A stretch of 64,000 nucleotides of DNA from Bordetella parapertussis (GTDB lineage Bacteria; Pseudomonadota; Gammaproteobacteria; Burkholderiales; Burkholderiaceae_B): positions 351,287-415,286 of the forward strand of contig CAMBFI010000001.1 of the NCBI GenBank assembly GCA_945865935.1. Reading direction: 5' to 3'. The notes below the pieces were generated by a model. It had not been told where the DNA came from, searched no databases, and saw only the letters and a list, made by a program, of their open reading frames with translations. Positions 18,960 through 27,206 of this stretch are shown here, one piece after another (position 1 is the stretch's first letter; each line of letters starts with the position of its first letter). The position numbers and the translations under genes are program-made.

Positions 18960-18988
18960 ATTATATACTTAGAGAGGTTAGTTAACCT
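18960..18988 (-). promoter_or_regulatory. Promoter candidate of pbpG with a palindrome over the -35 region
   Basis: On the minus strand a perfect TATAAT (18965-18960) stands about 35 bases before the ATG. Seventeen bases further up, the -35 position reads AGGTTA, a poor match. That poor box is one arm of a perfect inverted repeat, AGGTTA-GT-TAACCT (18975-18988). A good -10, bad -35 and overlapping palindrome is what an activator- or repressor-controlled promoter looks like; this is inference. Confidence 0.4.
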
Positions 18989-19043
18989 AAATTTTTACAT
19001 AAAGATGCAAAATATAGGGTTTACACCTACGAGGCGATACGTT

Positions 19044-20027
19044 TCATTTCTTTGTGAGAGCCAGCGCTAACTCAAACGCTGCACGGAGCGAAGAAGGGTC
19101 TGCTACGCCTTTTCCTGCAATATCGAAAGCCGTGCCATGGTCCACGCTGGTGCGCACAAAGGGCAGGCCGACGGTGACATTCACGCCTTGATCTAAACCG
19201 AGATACTTGATCGGAATGAGGCCTTGATCGTGATATTGGGCGACGCACATATCAAACTCGCCTTGGCGTGCGCGCATGAATACCGTATCGCCAGGCCAGG
19301 GCCCCGTCGCATCGATTCCTTGAGCACGCGCAAGAGCAATGGCTGGTGCAATGATGTCGAGATCTTCATCACCAAACTTGCGCTGTTCTCCCGCGTGTGG
19401 ATTAAGCCCTGCGACCGCGATACGCGGGGCTGACACGCCCATCGCCAGACAGGCTTGATGCGCGAGTTCGATCGTACGTTTTTCAAGCTCGATCGTGAGT
19501 GTGCGGGGCACTTCCGCTAACGGGATGTGGATCGTTGCAAGGATGACGCGCAATTGATCGTTGACCAACATCATGGCGACATGCTCTGTGCCTGATTGCT
19601 TAGCGAGTATTTCTGTATGACCAGGAAAATCGATGCCTGCGGCGTGCATGGACTCTTTATTCAGTGGGGCAGTGACGATGGCACGCACACGCTGCTGCAT
19701 CGCATCGTCGATCGCCATACGTAAGGCGTTTACGGCCGCGCTGCCGGCCCGAGCATCAACGCGTCCTAACGGTAGATCCTCCGGTAACGAAGGATGGGTA
19801 GGACGCACGTACAGGACACCCGGGCGAGGCTCCGCAGGGATGTCTTGCAATGTCTCGATGGCGATGCACTGCACAGCAGAGCCAAGCATCTGCGCTGCGC
19901 GTGTGAGCGCACCGAGGTCCCCGTACACCACGCTAGCTGCAGGCAAGCCTTGCGCGTGGAGTTTGACCACAATTTCAGGGCCAATGCCTGCTGCATCACC
20001 GACCGTCAGCGCAACAGGCATCGACAT
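19044..20027 (-). CDS. pdxA: 4-hydroxythreonine-4-phosphate dehydrogenase
   Basis: A 327-residue PdxA. It carries TVGDAAGIGPEI at the N-terminus, the metal-binding region around FPGHTEILA, GLNPHAGE, and VAQYHDQGLIPIKYLG. The enzyme oxidises 4-phosphohydroxy-threonine in the DXP-dependent pyridoxal phosphate pathway, which also uses the product of dxs in this window. The ATG directly abuts the stop codon of the PhoH gene upstream, so the two are likely co-transcribed. There is no ksgA or surA next to it, unlike E. coli. Confidence 0.95.
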   Translation of the reverse strand: MSMPVALTVGDAAGIGPEIVVKLHAQGLPAASVVYGDLGALTRAAQMLGSAVQCIAIETLQDIPAEPRPGVLYVRPTHPSLPEDLPLGRVDARAGSAAVNALRMAIDDAMQQRVRAIVTAPLNKESMHAAGIDFPGHTEILAKQSGTEHVAMMLVNDQLRVILATIHIPLAEVPRTLTIELEKRTIELAHQACLAMGVSAPRIAVAGLNPHAGEQRKFGDEDLDIIAPAIALARAQGIDATGPWPGDTVFMRARQGEFDMCVAQYHDQGLIPIKYLGLDQGVNVTVGLPFVRTSVDHGTAFDIAGKGVADPSSLRAAFELALALTKK

Positions 20028-21749
20028 TTACAGCACTTCCCCAGCATAGTCTGCTAAACGTGAGCGTTCGCCGCGCTGCAGGGTTACGCTGCCTGCATGT
20101 GGCCAGCCTTTGAAGCGATCCACCACAAAGGTTAGTCCTGAGCTGCCCTCGGTCAGGTATGGGGTATCGATCTGAGCAATGTTTCCTAAACAAATGACTT
20201 TGGTGCCAGGTCCTGCCCGCGTGATGAGCGTTTTCATTTGTTTTGGCGTCAAGTTTTGTGCCTCATCGATGATGAGGTACTTATTTAAAAACGTTCGGCC
20301 GCGCATAAAGTTTAGCGACTTGATCTTAATTTTCGAACGGATTAAATCCAAGGTTGTCGTGCGTCCCCATTCGTTGCCACTGCCGTCGGCATCACCCATG
20401 TTTAAGACTTCAAGGTTGTCTTCGAGCGCGCCCATCCAGGGTTGCATCTTCTCTTCTTCAGTCCCTGGCAAGAAGCCAATGTCCTCGCCTACAGGGACCG
20501 TCACGCGCGTCATGATGATTTCGCTATAACGTTTTGTCTCCAGGACTTGAGCAAGACCAGCTGCGAGCGTCATCAGTGTTTTGCCCGTGCCGGCCTGCCC
20601 GAGTAAAGAAACAAAATCGCACTCAGGGTTCATCAATAGATTCATCGCAAAATTTTGTTCGCGATTGCGTGCTGTCACACCCCAAACGTTGTTCTTGCCG
20701 TGTGTGAAGTCACGCAGCGTCGCGAGCACCGCGGTTTTGCCATTTACTTCGCGCACTTGCGCATACAAAGGCATAGAACCTTCGAAATACACGAACTGAT
20801 TGACCATGAATTGATGGCATAAAGGCCCGTTGATTCGGTAAAAGGTCGTGCCGCCTTGTTGCCAGGATTCAACTCCCTTGCCATGCTTATTCCAGAAGTT
20901 TTCCGGTAATTCCAACATCCCCGTATAGAGCAGGTCAGAGTCTTCCAGCACTTGGTCGTTGAAGTAGTCCTCGGCTGACATCGAGAGTGCACGCGCCTTG
21001 AGCCGCATGTTGATGTCTTTGGACACAAGCACGACTTCGCGACTAGGGTGTGCGTCTTGTAGGGCGCGCACGACACTCAGAATTTGGTTGTCTGCCTTGC
21101 CCATTGGAAGGTCTGGTGGGAGCGTCCCAGACATCGCCGTCGTTTGGAAAAACAGCCGACCCACAGCATCTTTGTGTCCCAGGCCGCTCAGGGGTAAGCC
21201 TTCGTCCAGTTGCTTGTGTTCGCCTACTAATGTGTCGAGCGAACGACTGACCTGGCGCGCGTTGCGCGCAACCTCCGACATACCCTTCTTTTGATGATCC
21301 AACTCTTCCAACGTCATCATGGGCAAGAAGACGTCGTGCTCTTCGAAGCGAAAAAGTGAGGAAGGATCATGCAGCAGCACGTTCGTATCGAGTACGAACA
21401 GTTTGCTGATTCCTGGCGCAGCCTTTGTCGTGCGGTGCGTCGATGCACGCGGGATTGGCGTTTTTTTCTGGGTGGATGTTTTTTTACTTGGAGCGATTGC
21501 AGGCAACACTGCAGGTGTTGTCACTAACGGTAGTTTGAACGAACTACGTTGGTTCGCCTCGCTCTCACTCTCCTCTCGCATGACATCGCGTGCTTGGAGC
21601 GCTGGCGCCAGATGACCTGTCTTGGGTGCGTTGGCTAGCTTGCCTTTCGCGGTCTGTGCAGTAGGGGGTAAGAGATCGAGTTCAGCGTTGTTTAAGTCGA
21701 GTATTGCAGCAGGGCGGGTGGGCAGCTTGGGCAACGGCATACGAGACAT
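20028..21749 (-). CDS. PIN-PhoH fusion ATPase (YlaK-type)
   Basis: A 573-residue protein. Residues 1-110 are low-complexity. A PIN nuclease domain follows with FVLDTNVLLHD, MTLEELDHQKKG and VSKDINMRLKA, which keep the acidic residues of the active site. The C-terminal half is a PhoH ATPase with Walker A GQAGTGKTLMTLAAG and Walker B YLIIDEAQNLTPKQ. Related PIN-PhoH proteins act as RNA helicase/nucleases. It lies directly upstream of pdxA without a gap, and bcp is upstream on the same strand. Confidence 0.9.
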   Translation of the reverse strand: MSRMPLPKLPTRPAAILDLNNAELDLLPPTAQTAKGKLANAPKTGHLAPALQARDVMREESESEANQRSSFKLPLVTTPAVLPAIAPSKKTSTQKKTPIPRASTHRTTKAAPGISKLFVLDTNVLLHDPSSLFRFEEHDVFLPMMTLEELDHQKKGMSEVARNARQVSRSLDTLVGEHKQLDEGLPLSGLGHKDAVGRLFFQTTAMSGTLPPDLPMGKADNQILSVVRALQDAHPSREVVLVSKDINMRLKARALSMSAEDYFNDQVLEDSDLLYTGMLELPENFWNKHGKGVESWQQGGTTFYRINGPLCHQFMVNQFVYFEGSMPLYAQVREVNGKTAVLATLRDFTHGKNNVWGVTARNREQNFAMNLLMNPECDFVSLLGQAGTGKTLMTLAAGLAQVLETKRYSEIIMTRVTVPVGEDIGFLPGTEEEKMQPWMGALEDNLEVLNMGDADGSGNEWGRTTTLDLIRSKIKIKSLNFMRGRTFLNKYLIIDEAQNLTPKQMKTLITRAGPGTKVICLGNIAQIDTPYLTEGSSGLTFVVDRFKGWPHAGSVTLQRGERSRLADYAGEVL

Positions 21750-21776
21750 TCTCCTGGGGTCACAACAATCGAAAAA

Positions 21777-22244
21777 TTAGGTCAGACTACATGCAGCTTG
21801 CAGCACCTCTTGGGCATGGCCGGGTACCTTGACTCCCCGCCATGCTTGAACCAGCTTTCCACGCGCATCAATGAGGAAAGTGCTGCGTTCAATGCCACGT
21901 ACCTGTTTCCCATACATTTGTTTCATTTTGATGACATCGTAGGTGTTGCACACGACTTCATCGGTGTCTGCGATCAGTGGGAAAGGCAGTTCAAGCTTTT
22001 TACTGAAATTCTCGTGCGACTTGAGGGTGTCTCGAGATACGCCAATGACAACGCAGCTTTGCGCCAAGAACTGATCGTGCAAGTCGCGGAAATTTTCGGT
22101 TTCAGTCGTACAACCCGGCGTGTTGTCTTTAGGATAAAAATAAAGCACCACGCCACGTCCAGCACATTGTTTGAGCGTGAGTTCACCAAAGGTGCTCAGC
22201 GCCTTGAAAGCGGGTGCGGCTTTGCCAATGAGTGCAGTTGTCAT
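21777..22244 (-). CDS. bcp: Thioredoxin-dependent thiol peroxidase (BCP-type peroxiredoxin)
   Basis: A 155-residue peroxiredoxin with the peroxidatic Cys45 in YPKDNTPGCTTETENFRD. The resolving Cys found five residues later in E. coli Bcp is Glu here, so it would have to work as a 1-Cys enzyme or use another cysteine (Cys64 and Cys99 are present). It reduces hydrogen and organic peroxides in the cytoplasm. The start overlaps the stop of the Mth938-like gene by four bases, which indicates translational coupling. Confidence 0.93.
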   Translation of the reverse strand: MTTALIGKAAPAFKALSTFGELTLKQCAGRGVVLYFYPKDNTPGCTTETENFRDLHDQFLAQSCVVIGVSRDTLKSHENFSKKLELPFPLIADTDEVVCNTYDVIKMKQMYGKQVRGIERSTFLIDARGKLVQAWRGVKVPGHAQEVLQAACSLT

Positions 22245-22711
22245 GTGGGGGGTGCTCCGTCAGCAGTTTGCTCTGGAAGTAAGGCAGCGATCACTTGACG
22301 ACCCTCTGCCATAAGGATGTTATAGGTGCGTGCAGCCGCTTGCGTGCTCATACATTCGACGCCCACGCCGGCCAGAAGGAGTGGCAGCAGGGTGGCGTGG
22401 GGGAGCATACGTTGGCGATTTCCTGTGCCGATCAGCAGAACTTCTGGGCGTGGCCCTTCCAAGCTGGGACCGCTCGATTCGGACGCATCCAAAAATGCCA
22501 TCGGGTCCAGTGCGGCGAATTTAAGCTTTGCAGCCTGCAGCAAAAGAGCCGTCGTGATGTCAGAGGGGGAGGTCGCAGACCAATGTTCGACGGCGCCCAA
22601 GGGGCCAAAGGCAATCGCGTGGTTAAAACGCGTCTGGTTGATTTCGACAAAGCCGTCACCGTATCCTGTGACGGTGTTCAGTGCCGAATTGGTATCAGTG
22701 TGAAGCTTCAA
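22241..22711 (-). CDS. Mth938-like domain protein (DUF498 family)
   Basis: A 156-residue protein beginning with TTG at 22711, with GGAG six bases upstream; the MKLHTDT opening agrees with the family. The conserved core PEVLLIGTGNRQRMLP and a following GVGVECMSTQAAARTYNIL segment identify the Mth938-like fold, related to the mitochondrial complex I assembly factor NDUFAF3. Function in bacteria is not established. It is coupled to bcp by a 4-base overlap. Confidence 0.8.
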   Translation of the reverse strand: MKLHTDTNSALNTVTGYGDGFVEINQTRFNHAIAFGPLGAVEHWSATSPSDITTALLLQAAKLKFAALDPMAFLDASESSGPSLEGPRPEVLLIGTGNRQRMLPHATLLPLLLAGVGVECMSTQAAARTYNILMAEGRQVIAALLPEQTADGAPPT

Positions 22712-22825
22712 TCAATACTCCGGCAGGTTCGATGGATCATAGCGCACTCGCTCGTTGTGTGCGATGACAGTCTGTGAGGTCTTTGCAAGGAGAAATCCGG
22801 ATTTTTACGGGTTTTTGAGTCTGAT

Positions 22826-22854
22826 TTGCCGGGTAGCTCATGATGCGCTAGATT
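22826..22854 (+). promoter_or_regulatory. Promoter candidate for the alaC-hom-thrC-fluC unit
   Basis: TTGCCG (22826-22831), a 17-base spacer and TAGATT (22849-22854) make a fair sigma-70 promoter about 60 bases before the aminotransferase start. An AAGGAG ribosome site (22901-22906) follows. I saw no leader peptide rich in Thr or Ile codons and no attenuator hairpin, so the E. coli type of threonine attenuation is not evident. Confidence 0.45.
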
Positions 22855-22913
22855 ATGGGGTTTTGCTGCACTGCAAATAAAGGCCATTTAGGCTCGACGA
22901 CCAAGGAGTCACG

Positions 22914-24098
22914 ATGAAGAGGTTTCCCCGCATTGAGCGGTTACCGCCTTATGTATTCAACATCACTGCCGAGCTCAAAATGGCGGCCCGCCGGCGTGGC
23001 GAAGACATCATTGATATGTCCATGGGCAACCCAGATGGTGCGACGCCTGCCCATATCGTTGAAAAGCTTGTTGAGGCGTCCGAGCGGCCGACCACGCACG
23101 GTTATTCCGTCTCTAAAGGGATTCCGCGGTTACGTAAGGCGATTACAGATTGGTATAAACGCCGTTATCAAGTCGCGTTTGATCCTGACTCTGAAGCGAT
23201 TGTCACAATTGGCTCGAAAGAGGGCTTGGCACATTTGATGTTGGCGACGCTCGATGCGGGCGACACGGTGCTCGTGCCAAACCCCAGCTATCCGATTCAT
23301 ATTTACGGCGCCGTGATCGCCGGGGCAAACATTCGGTCGGTGCGCATGACGCCGGGCGTCGACTTTTTTGAAGAACTCGAGCGCGCGGTGCGCGAGTCAA
23401 TTCCGAAGCCAAAAATGATGATTCTGGGATTCCCTAGCAACCCGACCGCACAGTGCGTGGACCTGCTCTTCTTTGAACGCGTGATTAAGCTTGCGCGCGA
23501 ACATGACATCATTGTGGTGCACGATCTCGCTTACGCTGACATTTGCTTTGATGGGTATCAAGCACCGTCTATTATGCAAGTTGAGGGTGCGCGCGAAGTA
23601 GCCGTTGAATTTTTCACGATGAGCAAGAGCTACAACATGGCCGGCTGGCGGGTGGGCTTCATGGTTGGGAATGCTGAGCTTGTCAATGCCTTGGCGCGCA
23701 TCAAGAGTTACCACGATTACGGGACCTTTACGCCGATTCAGGTTGCGTCAATCGCCGCGCTGGATGGTCCGCAGGATTGTGTGCAGGAAGTTGTACAAAA
23801 ATATCAAAGTCGGCGCGATGTGCTGGTGAAGGGTTTGCATGAAGCCGGTTGGATGGTCGAGAACCCCAAGGCATCCATGTATATCTGGGCACATATTCCT
23901 GAGCCCTATCGCGCCAAAGGTTCATTGGAATTTGCCAAACGAATATTGGAAGAGGCGAAGGTAGCCGTATCGCCCGGCATTGGTTTTGGGGACTACGGCG
24001 ATGAATATGTAAGGTTTGCATTAATTGAAAACGAGCAGCGCACCCGACAGGCGGTGCGAGGCATCAAAGAAATGTTTCGTAAGGATGGATTGCTGTAA
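22914..24098 (+). CDS. alaC: PLP-dependent aminotransferase, AlaC type
   Basis: A 394-residue fold-type I aminotransferase. The PLP lysine lies in [15 protein letters not shown] near residue 240, the [11 protein letters not shown] and [11 protein letters not shown] segments bind the cofactor, and the C-terminal RFALIEN carries the carboxylate-binding Arg. AlaC-type enzymes make alanine from pyruvate and glutamate; some annotations call this family LL-diaminopimelate aminotransferase. It overlaps hom by one base (TAATG). Placement with hom and thrC is common in Burkholderiales and suggests a role in aspartate-family amino acid supply. Confidence 0.88.
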   Translation: MKRFPRIERLPPYVFNITAELKMAARRRGEDIIDMSMGNPDGATPAHIVEKLVEASERPTTHGYSVSKGIPRLRKAITDWYKRRYQVAFDPDSEAIVTIGSKEGLAHLMLATLDAGDTVLVPNPSYPIHIYGAVIAGANIRSVRMTPGVDFFEELERAVRESIPKPKMMILGFPSNPTAQCVDLLFFERVIKLAREHDIIVVHDLAYADICFDGYQAPSIMQVEGAREVAVEFFTMSKSYNMAGWRVGFMVGNAELVNALARIKSYHDYGTFTPIQVASIAALDGPQDCVQEVVQKYQSRRDVLVKGLHEAGWMVENPKASMYIWAHIPEPYRAKGSLEFAKRILEEAKVAVSPGIGFGDYGDEYVRFALIENEQRTRQAVRGIKEMFRKDGLL

Positions 24099-25405
24099 TG
24101 GACTCTATTAAGGTTGGCCTACTCGGCCTGGGCGTAGTCGGTGGCGGGACATGGAAAGTGCTTCGTCGGAATGCGCTGGAAATCGCGCGTCGTGCGGGAC
24201 AAACAATTGAGGTCACTCGCATCGCTGTACGCGATATTGACAAAGCGCGCGCCTTGGTTGGCACCGCGATTAAGGTCGATGCAGACCCCTATGGTTTAGT
24301 GCGTGACCCATCGATTGATATCGTGGTGGAGCTGATGGGTGGGGACACGCTTGCGCGTGAATTGGTGCTTGAAGCCATTGCGCAGGGCAAGCACGTTGTC
24401 ACGGCGAATAAAGCGCTGCTCGCCAAACACGGGACAGAAATTTTCGCGGCAGCATCCGCTAAAGGCGTTGTGGTGGCGTTTGAGGCTGCCGTAGCCGGTG
24501 GCATTCCCATCATCAAAGCGATTCGGGAAGGTTTGACTGCGAATCGTATCGAGTGGGTCGCGGGGATCATCAACGGCACGACAAACTTTATTTTGTCCGA
24601 GATGCGTTCGCGCGGGTTGCCGTTTGCGACCGTCCTAGCTGAGGCACAACAGCTGGGCTACGCCGAGGCAGATCCAACCTTTGATATCGAGGGCGTGGAC
24701 GCCGCGCACAAGCTGACGCTGTTGGCATCTCTGGCGTTTGGCATACCGGTTCAGTTTGATCGCGCTTACATTGAAGGCATTTCTAAGTTGTCGGCCGAAG
24801 ACATCAAATTAGCAGAGCGCCTGGGCTATCGCATCAAACTGCTGGGGATTACCAAGCGTCGTCCCGAAGGCATCGAACTGCGCGTGCATCCCGCACTCGT
24901 GCCTGCTAAGTCGATGCTGGCCAATGTTGAAGGCGCGATGAACGCGGTGTTGGTTCGTGGCGACGCGGTAGGCCAGACGCTTTATTACGGCAAGGGAGCG
25001 GGTGAAGAGCCCACGGCCTCAGCGGTGGTGGCTGATCTTGTCGATGTGACGCGTTTGCTGACCGCTGATCCAGAACACCGTGTCCCGCATCTTGCGTTTC
25101 AGCCCGGCTCCATGTCGGATACGCCAATCTTATCGATTGAAGATGTGATCACCTCCTACTACTTGCGCTTAACGGTTGCGGACCAACCTGGTGTTTTGGC
25201 CGATATTGCGCGCGTCTTCTCTAATAGTGGCATTTCGATTGGTTCAATGATTCAACAGCCCTCGGATGTAGATGCAAGCGCTGATCTCGTATTTTTGACA
25301 CACGAGGCTGTTGAGCGCAATGTGAATGTCGCAATCGCCCAGATCGAGGCGTTGCCCTTTGTGCGCTCGAAAGTGACCCGCTTGCGGATGGAAAGTTTGT
25401 CATGA
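24098..25405 (+). CDS. hom: Homoserine dehydrogenase
   Basis: A 435-residue, single-function enzyme: Rossmann motif GLGVVGGGTWKVL at the N-terminus, NKALLAKHG, the family signature around GGIPIIKAIREGL and AGIINGTTNFIL, and a C-terminal ACT domain (LRLTVADQPGVLADIARVF) for threonine feedback. It reduces aspartate semialdehyde to homoserine. It is not fused to aspartokinase. It overlaps its neighbours on both sides by one and four bases. Confidence 0.97.
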   Translation: MDSIKVGLLGLGVVGGGTWKVLRRNALEIARRAGQTIEVTRIAVRDIDKARALVGTAIKVDADPYGLVRDPSIDIVVELMGGDTLARELVLEAIAQGKHVVTANKALLAKHGTEIFAAASAKGVVVAFEAAVAGGIPIIKAIREGLTANRIEWVAGIINGTTNFILSEMRSRGLPFATVLAEAQQLGYAEADPTFDIEGVDAAHKLTLLASLAFGIPVQFDRAYIEGISKLSAEDIKLAERLGYRIKLLGITKRRPEGIELRVHPALVPAKSMLANVEGAMNAVLVRGDAVGQTLYYGKGAGEEPTASAVVADLVDVTRLLTADPEHRVPHLAFQPGSMSDTPILSIEDVITSYYLRLTVADQPGVLADIARVFSNSGISIGSMIQQPSDVDASADLVFLTHEAVERNVNVAIAQIEALPFVRSKVTRLRMESLS

Positions 25406-26811
25406 AATATGTCTCCACCCGCGGGGGCATGGATGCCCAAGGCTTTGCTGATATTTTGCTCGAAGGACTTGCTCCCGATGGTGGCTTGGCCATCCCTCAG
25501 GTGCTACCCAAGGTGTCGGTCGCGACCCTAGAGTCTTGGCGGTCATTGCCCTACCACGCACTCGCAGCCGAGGTGCTTGGCTTGTTTGTATCGGATATCG
25601 AGCGCGTTGATCTGCAAAGCATGACGCGCGCTGCCTATTGCAAAGAGTCGTTTCAAACGGATGCGATTGTTCCGTTGCGCACGTTAAACAATGGGATGTC
25701 CTTGTTGTGCGTCTCAGAGGGACCAACCTTGGCCTTCAAAGACATGGCGATGCAGTTTCTGGGTCAGGTTTTTCCGTACGTATTACGTCAACGTCATACG
25801 ACGCTCAATATCCTGGGCGCGACCTCGGGGGATACCGGTTCAGCTGCCGAATATGCGATGCGTGGCAAGGATGCGGTGGCGGTATTCATGCTTTCGCCCC
25901 ATGGGCGCATGAGTGCGTTTCAGCGCGCCCAGATGTATTCCTTGCAAGACGCCAACATTCACAACATCGCGGTGAAAGGCGTCTTTGACGAAGCGCAAGA
26001 TATCGTGAAGGCCTTGGCGAGCGATTTGTCTTTTAAGTCTCAGTACCGCCTTGGCGCCGTCAACTCTATTAACTGGGCTCGGATTGCAGCTCAGGTGGTG
26101 TATTACTTTCACGGATGGTTGCGTGCGACGACCGGCCCAGGGCAACAGGTGTCTTTCAGCGTGCCCTCTGGAAACTTTGGAAATATTCTTGCGGGACATA
26201 TCGCGCGCATGATGGGCTTGCCGATTCGTCGATTGGTCTTGGCGACCAATGAAAATAATGTGATGGAAGAGTTTTTCCGCACAGGCATTTACCGCCCACG
26301 CGCCGCAGCCCAAACGTTTGCGACCTCGAGCCCTTCGATGGACATCTCGCGCGCGTCTAATTTTGAGCGTTTCGTGTTTGATTTGGTGGGCCGTGATCCC
26401 GTGCGCGTGGCGGGATTGTGGCGAGAGCTTTCGACTAACGGACATTTTGATTTGTCCTCATATTTGCCAGAGTTCGAGCGCGACTATGGGTTTGTCGCTG
26501 GCTTTAGCACCCACCAAGATCGTCTCGACACGATTCGTTCTGTCAAAGAAAAAACGGGCATGCTGATTGATCCGCACACGGCAGATGGCGTGAAGGTTGC
26601 GGCCAGCTATATCGAGCCAGGGATCCCCATGCTTGTCCTCGAAACTGCGTTGCCCGCAAAGTTCTCCGAGGTGATTCAAGAGGCGCTGGGCGTGCCTGCA
26701 CCGGTGCCCGCTGGTTTAGAGGGGCTAGAGTCTTTGCCGCAAAAAGTGACTATCTTGCCTTGCGATGTCGCAAGCGTGCGTGCGTATATTACTGAGCACG
26801 CGAGCGTCTGA
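25402..26811 (+). CDS. thrC: Threonine synthase
   Basis: A 469-residue PLP enzyme of fold type II. The cofactor lysine is in TLAFKDMAMQFLGQ near residue 113, and the phosphate-binding loop is GATSGDTGSAAEYA. It converts O-phosphohomoserine to threonine. The homoserine kinase that should sit between hom and thrC is not in this operon, so it must be encoded elsewhere. The ATG overlaps the hom stop (ATGA); fluC starts 2 bases after the stop. Confidence 0.96.
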   Translation: MKYVSTRGGMDAQGFADILLEGLAPDGGLAIPQVLPKVSVATLESWRSLPYHALAAEVLGLFVSDIERVDLQSMTRAAYCKESFQTDAIVPLRTLNNGMSLLCVSEGPTLAFKDMAMQFLGQVFPYVLRQRHTTLNILGATSGDTGSAAEYAMRGKDAVAVFMLSPHGRMSAFQRAQMYSLQDANIHNIAVKGVFDEAQDIVKALASDLSFKSQYRLGAVNSINWARIAAQVVYYFHGWLRATTGPGQQVSFSVPSGNFGNILAGHIARMMGLPIRRLVLATNENNVMEEFFRTGIYRPRAAAQTFATSSPSMDISRASNFERFVFDLVGRDPVRVAGLWRELSTNGHFDLSSYLPEFERDYGFVAGFSTHQDRLDTIRSVKEKTGMLIDPHTADGVKVAASYIEPGIPMLVLETALPAKFSEVIQEALGVPAPVPAGLEGLESLPQKVTILPCDVASVRAYITEHASV

Positions 26812-26813
26812 CG

Positions 26814-27206
26814 GTGCAGTATCTGACGCCTGGACATTTCTTTGCGGTTGGTGCAGGCGCTGCCTTGGGGGCCTGGTTGCGTTGGGTCTTAGCGGTCTGG
26901 CTCAATCAGCCGAACGGTTTGATGCCTTGGGGCACCCTCGTGGCCAACCTTGTGGGTGCTTACCTGGTCGGTTTGGCCTTCGGTTTTTTCGCGACACTGC
27001 CCGCGATGCCGCCTTTTTGGCGCCTGTTTATCGTGACCGGCTTGCTTGGAGGACTCACCACGTTCTCTACTTTCTCAGCGGAGACCTTCGCTCTGCTAGA
27101 AGAAGGACGCCTAGCGATGGCAGCGCTTTACGCGGGTGGCAGTCTGTTGGGGTCTTTGATCCTGACCTTTCTCGGTTTGCTTACTGTGCAGTCCCTGCGA
27201 GGATAG
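26814..27206 (+). CDS. fluC: Fluoride exporter FluC/CrcB
   Basis: A 130-residue protein with four hydrophobic segments and the Fluc signatures GAALGAWLRWVL, GTLVANLVGAYLVG and GLLGGLTTFSTFS. It forms a dual-topology dimer that lets fluoride leave the cell. The start is GTG at 26814, two bases after thrC. No fluoride riboswitch can be present in that gap, so control is probably constitutive with the threonine genes. The 3' end overlaps the convergent hpnE by 26 bases. Confidence 0.93.
   Translation: MQYLTPGHFFAVGAGAALGAWLRWVLAVWLNQPNGLMPWGTLVANLVGAYLVGLAFGFFATLPAMPPFWRLFIVTGLLGGLTTFSTFSAETFALLEEGRLAMAALYAGGSLLGSLILTFLGLLTVQSLRG

Noticed and set aside
22295..22777. A 160-codon plus-strand frame
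   Set aside because: It is antisense to the Mth938-like gene and runs into the promoter region of alaC.
25840..26445. A 201-codon minus-strand frame
   Set aside because: It is fully antisense to thrC and His/Arg-rich with no domain pattern.
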